Of a stretch of DNA of 14,272 nt, positions 1 to 6,453 are shown piece by piece (positions within the stretch are counted from its first letter, which is position 1; every line of letters starts with the position of its first letter). The stretch covers positions 1-14,272 of the forward strand of contig JBNJEM010000127.1 in the NCBI GenBank assembly GCA_051745935.1, read 5' to 3'. The position numbers and the translations under genes were made by a program. The stretch is from JBNJEM01 sp051745935 (GTDB taxonomy: Bacteria; Planctomycetota; Planctomycetia; Pirellulales; Pirellulaceae). Below the pieces are notes generated by a model. That model made no database searches and was not told where the DNA came from. It worked only from the letters and a program-made list of their open reading frames with translations.

Positions 1-211
1 CAAGCCCGTGGCATTTGCACCCGGCAAAGCCCTTTTTCAAGATGTGCAACGGAAGTGCGAACGTCCGTGGATATTGGTCTCTTGGCCGTGAACGGTTACA
101 CGGGCCGCAACCGACGCTGCCAAGCGACCTGTACTGGTCTCGGTGGGGGCCGCGCCTTCAGCCACGGCCCCGGGAACACCAACGGCGTACAGACAGTCCA
201 CCGCTACTCGG

Positions 212-2719
212 TTACCGAGCGAGCGTCAAACGGAACAACGAAACGCTATAGGGCATGACCGGAAGGGAATCGGTAATTCCCGTCACTGGCTTCTCCTCGA
301 TCACTACTTGGGGTTTGCTTCCCGGGGCGTTGAAAGCCATGGGATCGTCGTCCGTGATTTGATGGAGCGTGCCGTCGCCCGAGAGTTTGATTCCCTTCAG
401 GGTCAGTGGTACGTCTATTTTCTCGGCCGTGGGATTGACAACCCCCAACGTCAATGTTTCGCCATCCTTGCCCAGGGCGGCCAGGGCATTGATGGGCCGT
501 CCCACTTCCGTGGCCAGCGGTATTTCGCCGAACTGGCGGCGATAAAGTTTCAGCACCAGGCCCGTGGTGGCGAAAGCCGCATCCGTTTTGTTCGTCTTGA
601 TACAGCCGATCACATTCACGGTCTGCGCGTAATTGGCCATGGCGAACATGTCGCTGTTACGGCCCATCTCGTTCAGCCCCACCGCGATCCCCAAGGCATC
701 CTTGAGGAAGTAGCGGGTTCCCAGCTCGCCGTAGAGGTGCGGTCCGTACCAATAGTTCCATTCATCCAGCGCGATGCGGATGTCTTTCCCGGCCAGCGCT
801 GGGATCTCCTGGCGGTACCGGCGATGGGCCTCGGCCTTGCCTTGCACTCGATCACGCATCTGGTTCACGTGGGCGATAACCCCATCTTGCTCTTGGCAAT
901 AGAAATGCTCACTGATGAGGTCCATATGCTCGGCACACTCGCTCATCATGACCTCGCTCCACTCACCGACCGCGCCGACGGCAACCACTTTGATCGAATC
1001 GTCCTCCTGTCTCATGGCGTCGACGAATTCGTTGTGCTTTTTCGTATAATCTTCCAGCGGCATGTGGCCGAGTTGCCAGCCGCCATACATTTCATTCCCG
1101 ATGCCCCACCACGTCACGTTGTAAGGCTCGCGATGGCCATTGTCGGCACGCAGCTTGCCCATGGGCGTGTCGGGGTCGCCGTTGGCATACTGTAGCTCCT
1201 CTACCGCCATGTCGGCTTCGCCCAGGCCGGTGTTAACGACGATGAGCGGTTCGGCATCGACGAGTTCGCAAAAGGTGACGAATTCGTCCAGTCCGAAATC
1301 GTTGTGTTCCACGCCGGTCCAAGCCGGATTGGTTCGTGGCGGCCGCCGATCACGGTCCCCAACGCCGTCCTTCCAGTCATAGCCGCTGACAAAATTTCCG
1401 CCCGGCCACCGGTAGATGGGTGAATCCAGTTCCTTCAGGACTCGTAGCGTGTCGGAACGCATGCCCTGGACGTTGTCGGCCGGCATAAGCGACACGGCGC
1501 CGATGAAACAGGGATCCCCGCCGGTGACCTGGATTTCCAGCATGCCTTCCGTGGTATCGGCTCCGGCCGTGAAACTAAACGGGCATTGCTGATATCGATT
1601 CGTCGCATTGCCGCTCGTGTCGTGATGGCTCACGTTCATGGGCCCTTCACCCCAGCGCAGCCGCACGTCGACCGTTGTCGCATCGCCGTCCGGTTTGATC
1701 CAAATATACCCTTCGTATCGTTTGGACTTCACGAGGCCTAGGTCTCGCTGGCGGATCCCGCCGCCAGCGGAAACACGCGGGGTATGCTCCCCGACGAATG
1801 AATTATCCTTCACCATGACGACTTCGTCGGCGTCGCCAATAACCTGCCAGGGCGACGCCCCGATTACGGGAAAAGGCCCGTCGTCGGGGATGGCACCGGT
1901 CTTTTTGTATGGCGAGTACTCCTCGGTAATGGGGTACCAGAATTTACGGTCCTCCAGCATTTCGGCCCAGATACCGCCGTAAATGCAACGTCCGAGATGC
2001 TCGATGAACTGGCCGTAAATAAACGGATCGATCGGCTCGCCTCGATCCGCCGCATCAACGGTAATCTCCGGTTCAAGCGGTATCGTGCCCAATAGCTCCA
2101 GCTTGACGTCGTCGAACCAGGCCTTTCCCGTCGCCAGTCCCCAGCCCCCGAAAAGACAATTGATGTGCAGCTCGTCCGAGCCACCCGTCTCGAACTGCAC
2201 GGCGACGCGAGTCCAATCGTTCGTGCCCCGCAAGGCGTTTGTCTTCACGGACTGAATGTTGTGAACGTTGAAGAGAGCCCCCTCGCCTCCGTCGCGCTTC
2301 AGCTCCTCGGTCTTGATCCACCCCGAGAGTCGATAGCGGGCGAAAGGTTGCACCGGCACTTTGATGAACCACGAGAGGTCGCCCCCTGCCTCCGAACTAA
2401 TGGCGACACCGCGCGTGCCCGAGCGTCCCACCTCGCCGTGATCGAATCGCCCCTCGCCGTTCCAGACGCGCGTGCGCCATCCCGTCGGGGCGTTTTCGGC
2501 CGCATCCTCGAACGAGCTGTTGGGCACGAGGTTCTTTTCATCGGGTTTGGCCCCCCAGGCGAACGCGGCAAGAACCGATACCGTGAACACCGCGGCGAGG
2601 ATGCCGCTGGGGAACCAGTTTACAGGCCGTGACAAAACGCGTGTCCCGCTCCAGAAAGTCTCCGGGTGAAGGGAAACCTGAGTGGTTTCGTCATGGCTTC
2701 TAGGCAGTATACATCCCAT
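212..2719 (-). CDS. Secreted alpha-L-arabinofuranosidase, GH51, with N-terminal carbohydrate-binding module
   Basis: Predicted to release terminal alpha-L-arabinofuranosyl residues from arabinan, arabinoxylan or related polymers outside the cytoplasm. The 835-residue product has a hydrophobic segment at about 39-55 ending AWGA (signal peptide), a CBM4/9-type beta-sandwich at about 62-212 (opens NLVPNSSFE), then a GH51 catalytic region at about 218-835 (opens near PFIYGQFIEHLGRCIYGGIW). The acid/base is Glu543 in WWGIGNEMYGGW and the nucleophile is Glu653 in IALDEWNYWYG; both match the retaining clan GH-A pair known for GH51. The C-terminal beta-domain ends PYSVSLFRLTLAR. The ATG at 2719 is chosen because AAGGAAAG lies 6 bases upstream. 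It leaves an unusually long 38-residue stretch before the hydrophobic core; a TTG at residue 29 would give a normal signal peptide but has no visible ribosome binding site. Transcribed alone. The family call is secure; the substrate is inferred. Confidence 0.95.
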   Translation of the reverse strand: MGCILPRSHDETTQVSLHPETFWSGTRVLSRPVNWFPSGILAAVFTVSVLAAFAWGAKPDEKNLVPNSSFEDAAENAPTGWRTRVWNGEGRFDHGEVGRSGTRGVAISSEAGGDLSWFIKVPVQPFARYRLSGWIKTEELKRDGGEGALFNVHNIQSVKTNALRGTNDWTRVAVQFETGGSDELHINCLFGGWGLATGKAWFDDVKLELLGTIPLEPEITVDAADRGEPIDPFIYGQFIEHLGRCIYGGIWAEMLEDRKFWYPITEEYSPYKKTGAIPDDGPFPVIGASPWQVIGDADEVVMVKDNSFVGEHTPRVSAGGGIRQRDLGLVKSKRYEGYIWIKPDGDATTVDVRLRWGEGPMNVSHHDTSGNATNRYQQCPFSFTAGADTTEGMLEIQVTGGDPCFIGAVSLMPADNVQGMRSDTLRVLKELDSPIYRWPGGNFVSGYDWKDGVGDRDRRPPRTNPAWTGVEHNDFGLDEFVTFCELVDAEPLIVVNTGLGEADMAVEELQYANGDPDTPMGKLRADNGHREPYNVTWWGIGNEMYGGWQLGHMPLEDYTKKHNEFVDAMRQEDDSIKVVAVGAVGEWSEVMMSECAEHMDLISEHFYCQEQDGVIAHVNQMRDRVQGKAEAHRRYRQEIPALAGKDIRIALDEWNYWYGPHLYGELGTRYFLKDALGIAVGLNEMGRNSDMFAMANYAQTVNVIGCIKTNKTDAAFATTGLVLKLYRRQFGEIPLATEVGRPINALAALGKDGETLTLGVVNPTAEKIDVPLTLKGIKLSGDGTLHQITDDDPMAFNAPGSKPQVVIEEKPVTGITDSLPVMPYSVSLFRLTLAR

Positions 2720-2782
2720 TGTGGTCTTTCCTTTTTCGAATGGCGTGACTCAAAACCCATAACAAAACCATGAACACCTGCT

Positions 2783-2806
2783 CGCGCCAAAGGCGTTCTT
2801 GGCGCG
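2783..2806. repeat. Perfect 8-bp inverted repeat upstream of the GH51 gene
   Basis: CGCGCCAA (2783-2790), an 8-base spacer, then TTGGCGCG (2799-2806), an exact reverse complement. It lies 64-87 bases upstream of the arabinofuranosidase ATG at 2719. The position and symmetry would suit an operator for a dimeric regulator or a stem-loop in the 5' leader. The sequence alone does not decide between these. Confidence 0.5.
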
Positions 2807-2853
2807 GAAGTCCCGTTTTGTTACCGGCTCTAAAAGAAGGTGCGCTCATTATA

Positions 2854-2886
2854 CCGGTCGCGGATGACTTTCTCCGCCGCGACCGG
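2854..2886. repeat. Perfect 10-bp G+C-rich inverted repeat upstream of the GH51 gene
   Basis: CCGGTCGCGG (2854-2863) and CCGCGACCGG (2877-2886) are exact reverse complements separated by 13 bases. On the minus strand the element is followed at once by TATAATG (2853-2847), which resembles a -10 box facing the arabinofuranosidase gene, but I see no convincing -35 at the right distance. There is no T-run on either side, so a simple terminator is unlikely. It could be a stable leader hairpin or an operator. Confidence 0.5.
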
Positions 2887-3180
2887 CATAATCGGGCTTT
2901 CCGAAAAACTTCTCGCTTGACGGTCGATAATACACGTAATCCAGCTTACCGGAGGTGGATGGCAAAAGCCATCGGGTGCGACAGGGCCTTTTTCCCCGCG
3001 AGGGCAGTTGATCCTAACAAACTCAAACTCAAGAGGCACTCAACAGCATACCGTAAGGACCGCATTCGTTCAGCCTCGACCTTCCTGCAACTTCAACTAT
3101 CACAACGCCTTAGTCATGTACACTGGGCGATAATCACGAGGCCATAATTCCCGCCCGTCCCTGAGAGGCAGGCCATTGCG

Positions 3181-4055
3181 GCTGGTCGAGGTATTGGTGG
3201 GCCCAAGGGGACCCCGCTCTACCGCCCGGACGAGCTAAAAATCGGCTACACACGCTTGCCGAAAAGACACAACCGGGGGGAGTTGGAAATGCCCATGGAC
3301 TGGCGGATCATCTTCGGGCGGAAACGCCGCTTGAGCGGGGGGGCGGTGATGCGCGGCCCACTGCTCTTCGCCTGAACCCCTCGCAGAACGAAAGCCTCGA
3401 CCCGCTCGACGGGGCCGACCTGGGAAAAACTACCCTCGACCCCGAATCGCTCGGCGTCTTTGCCGGCATCTCGGTGGACGGCGGCCATGGCGGAGCCGAC
3501 CCGGCGGCCGTGGCCATCGTCCGCGCCGATGACCTGACCGAGTGGGACGTCGTCAAGATCCCGCCGGACCCGCGCGTCGGCCGACTGTGGGGCGAGTCGA
3601 CGGTGATCGTCGACGGCAGCCAGGTGCTGAACATCTCTCGCTGGGGCAGGCCGGTCGCTCTGGCCTCGCTCAGCAACGACTACGGGCGGACCTGGACTCC
3701 GATGATCCCCAGCAACCTTGCCATGGGCGCGAGCAAACCCTATGCGGGAGTCCTCTCCAACGGCCAGCACTACCTGGTGGGCACCACCACGGCCGACTCC
3801 GGCAATAGCCGGCATCCGCTGACGATCGCTGTCGGCAAACCAGGCGCGACGGTCTTCTCCCGGATTTTTTGAATCCGCGACGCCGTCTACGACGGGCCGG
3901 GTGAATCGGCCGAGAACTGCCGTCTCTCCTACCCTTACGCCGTGGAGCATGACGGCAGCCTCTACGTAGCCTACTCGGTCGATGGCGGCCGGGGGGGCAA
4001 CCGTAACAGCGCCGAACTGGCAATCATCCCCGTGGAAAAGTTGCACCTGCCGTGA
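3181..4055 (+). pseudogene. Decayed glycosidase remnant: GH127/DUF1680-like tail running into a BNR/sialidase-like C-terminus
   Basis: Frame 1 reads a beta-sandwich-like segment (about 3277-3372) including ELEMPMDWRIIFGRKRR and GGAVMRGPLLFA. It stops at TGA 3373-3375. Treating one base as lost there restores frame 0, which reads on as LNPSQNESLDPLDGADLG and then, to 3869, a BNR-type protein with a clean Asp-box, SNDYGRTW, near 3678-3701. Frame 0 then has one internal stop (TGA 3870-3872, sequence SRIF-stop-IRDAVYDG) and continues in frame for 60 more codons (AENCRLSYPYAVEHDGSLYVAYS) to TGA 4053-4055. So a single base loss and a single nonsense change break an otherwise readable gene. The BNR/sialidase-like assignment of the second half is fairly good; the GH127/DUF1680 assignment of the first half rests on pattern memory only. 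The block is visibly more G+C-rich, with G/C at third positions, than the genes around it. Confidence 0.7.
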
Positions 4056-4401
4056 AGAATGCCGCCTCCCTGCCGCTGGTTCTTTTGGTGCCGGGCCTGG
4101 TCGGACTGGGCACAGCGGTGACTCTTTGGACGGCAGGCAGTGCCTCGGCCGAGGTCTTTATGGCGACTAGTCCGTCAATGAGTGTCCTGCCCAAACACTC
4201 TGCAACCGCGCGGGCCGTCGCGTCAATCGGTGACTCGTCACGGTGCGCCGGCGGGATGTTCGGATCTTGCCAATGGCGGAGCTTCGTCATCGGCAGCGTG
4301 AACGCGCCCCACTGTTCGTTAAAAATGAGCAAGATCCTTTCCTCGCCGCAGATGATCACAGCCACCGTTTCCACCGTCGGCACGACCGGGTTTTGTTCCA
4401 T
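4024..4401 (-). CDS. Nudix-like protein, 3'-truncated, third gene of the signalling cassette
   Basis: The ATG at 4401 is preceded by AAGGAGA five bases upstream, which decides the start over the longer frame from 4461. Residues 11-75 look like the first part of a Nudix fold: ETVAVII, an ERILLIFNEQWGAFTLP strand-loop, then DESPIDATARAVAECLGRTL where a Nudix box would carry GX5EX7REUXEEXGU. The box is degenerate: the REXXEE core reads ARAVAE, so metal-dependent pyrophosphohydrolase activity is doubtful and ligand binding more plausible. From about residue 83 (position 4153) the frame runs antisense through the signal-peptide gene and the BNR remnant to a chance stop at 4024, so the true C-terminus is missing. 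It lies 241 bases downstream of the receiver-kinase gene, same direction. Family call by pattern only. Confidence 0.5.
   Translation of the reverse strand: MEQNPVVPTVETVAVIICGEERILLIFNEQWGAFTLPMTKLRHWQDPNIPPAHRDESPIDATARAVAECLGRTLIDGLVAIKTSAEALPAVQRVTAVPSPTRPGTKRTSGREAAFFTAGATFPRG
4052..4159 (+). pseudogene. 5' end of a secreted-protein gene, cut off after its signal peptide
   Basis: GTG at 4052 overlaps the TGA ending the preceding remnant (GTGA), the usual arrangement of translationally coupled genes. The first 35 codons read as a textbook signal peptide: MKNAASLP, a hydrophobic core LVLLVPGLVGLGTAVTLW, and an AGSASA cleavage site before EVF. After about position 4159 the frame stays open but becomes the antisense of the Nudix-like gene on the other strand, so the real coding sequence ends there. 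Its product cannot be named. The coding fragment on the same strand at about 8754 could be a later part of the same gene, separated by the signalling cassette, but this is a guess. Confidence 0.6.
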
Positions 4402-4485
4402 TAGAGTCTCCTTCTTGGCCAAGGCCTTTTGTCGCGCCAATTCTACTGCTAGGCTCACCACTTAGCAAGCTGCTGGCCAGGAATT

Positions 4486-4545
4486 CTACTGGAAGCGAAA
4501 CGCCCGGCACTTCTTCGTTAAAGAGTTAAGAGGATTATTGGCCAT
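4486..4545 (-). other. Possible 19-codon reading frame between the kinase and Nudix-like genes
   Basis: ATG at 4545 has AAGGA five bases upstream and reads MANNPLNSLTKKCRAFRFQ before TAG. The -1-shifted frame just after it (NEEVPGVSLPVEFLASS and on) looks protein-like as far as the start of the Nudix-like gene. This could be the broken remains of a small gene, or a leader peptide, or chance. No function can be given. Confidence 0.2.
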
Positions 4546-4642
4546 CGTTTTCCTTTGAACCGCCGCGTTCATTTTGTGTCGCGAGAATATCTAAGGTGAG
4601 ATGCTTCTGCTTGTTCGACCGCTAGACGCGTTGAAGGATTGA

Positions 4643-6436
4643 TCACACGTCCTCCTCGGCAGTCTCGGTAACGGAAGAGCTGTACCGGCGAGGGGCCGTG
4701 GGATGCGAGCCAATCAGCAATTGTTCACAGCGTTTCGCGTGCAATGAGGCGGCTCGATAGGCTTGGGCTTTTCGCTGTTCATCGGCTGGCGCTTCATTGT
4801 CATTGATTCTTGAAATCCCAGCGATCTTCAAAAGCGACAGCATGAGCATGAGTGAATAATGTTCCTGCCAGCTATCGAGGTCGCAGAAAAACTCTTCTAC
4901 GAGAGTCCTTATCACATGGGTGCACCAGAAGGAGTCCACGATGAAGTCCGGCCAGTCAGAATCTTCAGTCGTACGTCGTTTCGAAGCGAACGGTAGTAGC
5001 TTGAGTTCTTTGATCGACTTCCAGGCACCGTCGAAGTCCGCGAAACGAGCCTCCGCATCGACGATACGGTGCTGATACTTCTCTTCGTAGCAATAGAACA
5101 CCGTGAAACGCAACGCCGTTTCTAGCGTCGCGAGATCCTTCATCGGATGCCCCAGATGCACATCGCCAAAATCAATGATCCAAGGTTCCTCGTCCACAAC
5201 AAAGATATTCCTAGGATGCAGATCGCCGTGCTGGGGACACAGCCAGTCGATCCCAGTGTTTGAAACTTTTAAGGCCGTCCCGATGACTTTCACCGGGTCG
5301 GGGTCTCTTTCGGGGTTCTCCGGCGATAGCGACTGTATCTTCCCGATTGCCTCAGATAAATTGCGGTGCCCCCACAGGTGCGCCACGCAGTGATGAATAA
5401 GTGACCCGGGGTTGTGCTCGTCACCGTATCGCGTTTGCTCTCGTTCAGCATCCATCAATTCATCGATTGGCCTGCTCTTGCGTCGTTTCATGAACGCATC
5501 GTACCAAGGCGCGAAGACCGCAGTAAAGACGGATTCAATAACGTCGCGCTTCTTCTGATAGTTGACTTCCGGATCCCCAAGATAATCGGCTAGGAACCTT
5601 GGTTGGCCGCCAAAATGGGGCTGGACCGACCAATAAGCGGCAGCTGCACAGCCCTTCATTTGGGCCGACCATCGAATTGAGGCAACGCCTCGGGGGCCCA
5701 ACTGCTCCACATACTGCTTCACTCTCTTTTGTTCGGCGCAAATGATGCTTTTCTCTCCCCACTTGATCACAAGTGTCTCTTCAGTTGGATATCCCCGGTG
5801 AAACACTCGGGCCCGAGCCGTGGCGGCATCGCCGAACCCTTTGGGCACCTCTTCGAAGTCAACTCGTTGAATGTCGACGGGAAACAGACGGTGGAAAAGA
5901 TGTGCCAGGTCGGCCGCCGACAAAGACTGCGCTTCCGTGTCCGGACGGTTGGGCTGGCGCACCTTCTTCACCATGTTCGACCATTCATCCGGGCAATCGT
6001 CGTAGGGAGTCTCAAGGTGCTTGTTGACTTGAATGTGCTTTTTGAGTACCTGGTCAACGTGTCTCCACCGCCCATCGTAACGCAGGCGAATCAGAAGAAA
6101 TTCGTCAATTCTTCCGGCTCGCTTGCAGTGATCCACCAAACCGTTCTGGGGCATCTCGCAACCCATGAGAATCACAGGAACGCCGTACTTCCGTTTGATG
6201 GCGTCTGCCACGCGGAGTCCGGTCTCATCGTTCTTGTCTCCGGGTGTTTTCATTCTCAATTCGACGAAGGCGAGAACCATCGTCTCGTATACGTCGACAG
6301 GCAGTCCGGCCACACCGTCAGAACGGTTGAGAAGCTTTACGTCCCACTCGTCATTGCAGCGATATCTCAAGCACCTTCCAAAGACCTCGAGAAAGTCAGC
6401 GAATGGACTCAGAATGACGACATATGGGTTCAACAC
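4643..6436 (-). CDS. Degenerate receiver domain fused to an aminoglycoside-phosphotransferase-type kinase
   Basis: The 597-residue protein has two parts. Residues 1-135 resemble a response-regulator receiver (VVILSPFADFLEVF; MVLAFVELRM; VADAIKRKYGVPVILMG; RIDEFLLIRLRY), but the usual phosphoacceptor Asp is Glu59 and the conserved Thr and Lys positions are also changed. Residues about 195-450 carry a protein-kinase-like/APH fold: Lys225 in LVIKWG, catalytic HGDLHPRN (His403, Asp405, Asn410) and metal-binding IDFGD (Asp422), all intact, so ATP-dependent phosphotransfer is plausible; the substrate is unknown. The C-terminal 150 residues are helical and unassigned, ending in a Ser/Thr/Glu-rich tail. 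GTG 6436 is the start: AAGGAGG lies six bases upstream, in the 17-base gap after the GAF gene's stop, implying one operon. No signal peptide, hence cytoplasmic. Similar APH-like modules occur in predicted bacterial conflict/signalling systems, but I cannot assign one. Confidence 0.82.
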   Translation of the reverse strand: MLNPYVVILSPFADFLEVFGRCLRYRCNDEWDVKLLNRSDGVAGLPVDVYETMVLAFVELRMKTPGDKNDETGLRVADAIKRKYGVPVILMGCEMPQNGLVDHCKRAGRIDEFLLIRLRYDGRWRHVDQVLKKHIQVNKHLETPYDDCPDEWSNMVKKVRQPNRPDTEAQSLSAADLAHLFHRLFPVDIQRVDFEEVPKGFGDAATARARVFHRGYPTEETLVIKWGEKSIICAEQKRVKQYVEQLGPRGVASIRWSAQMKGCAAAAYWSVQPHFGGQPRFLADYLGDPEVNYQKKRDVIESVFTAVFAPWYDAFMKRRKSRPIDELMDAEREQTRYGDEHNPGSLIHHCVAHLWGHRNLSEAIGKIQSLSPENPERDPDPVKVIGTALKVSNTGIDWLCPQHGDLHPRNIFVVDEEPWIIDFGDVHLGHPMKDLATLETALRFTVFYCYEEKYQHRIVDAEARFADFDGAWKSIKELKLLPFASKRRTTEDSDWPDFIVDSFWCTHVIRTLVEEFFCDLDSWQEHYSLMLMLSLLKIAGISRINDNEAPADEQRKAQAYRAASLHAKRCEQLLIGSHPTAPRRYSSSVTETAEEDV

Positions 6437-6453
6437 GCTTGGCCTCCTTGTTG

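Larger units (their letters stand above)
2720..3180. other. Long intergenic region with three inverted repeats, no supported gene
   Basis: No reading frame here has a ribosome binding site and coding-like composition. Besides the 8-bp and 10-bp inverted repeats listed separately, there is a 6-bp stem with a four-base loop, GATGGC-AAAA-GCCATC, at 2958-2973. A minus-strand frame at 2830-3039 is open for 69 codons and contains the hairpins, but it overlaps them completely and shows no start signal. I read the region as the upstream regulatory DNA of the arabinofuranosidase plus the decaying edge of the pseudogene to its right. Confidence 0.5.

Noticed and set aside
1..211. Possible C-terminal end of a plus-strand gene stopping at 89-91 (reading about KPVAFAPGKALFQDVQRK)
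   Set aside because: Only about 29 codons, no family recognised and no supporting context; could be chance. The 6-bp palindrome CTCGGT-T-ACCGAG near 206-220 has too small a loop and no T-run for a terminator.
143..1195. 350-codon open frame on the plus strand opposite the arabinofuranosidase
   Set aside because: Lies entirely antisense to a gene with intact GH51 catalytic motifs; its translation has no recognisable fold and its openness follows from the codon use of the real gene.
2830..3039. 69-codon minus-strand frame as a small gene
   Set aside because: Made largely of inverted-repeat sequence and without a ribosome binding site; better explained as leader DNA.
3246..4046. 266-codon minus-strand open frame
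   Set aside because: Antisense to the BNR/glycosidase remnant, whose plus-strand reading has clear motifs (Asp-box, RGPLLFA). The minus translation is Arg/Ala/Val-rich as expected for a shadow in G+C-rich DNA.
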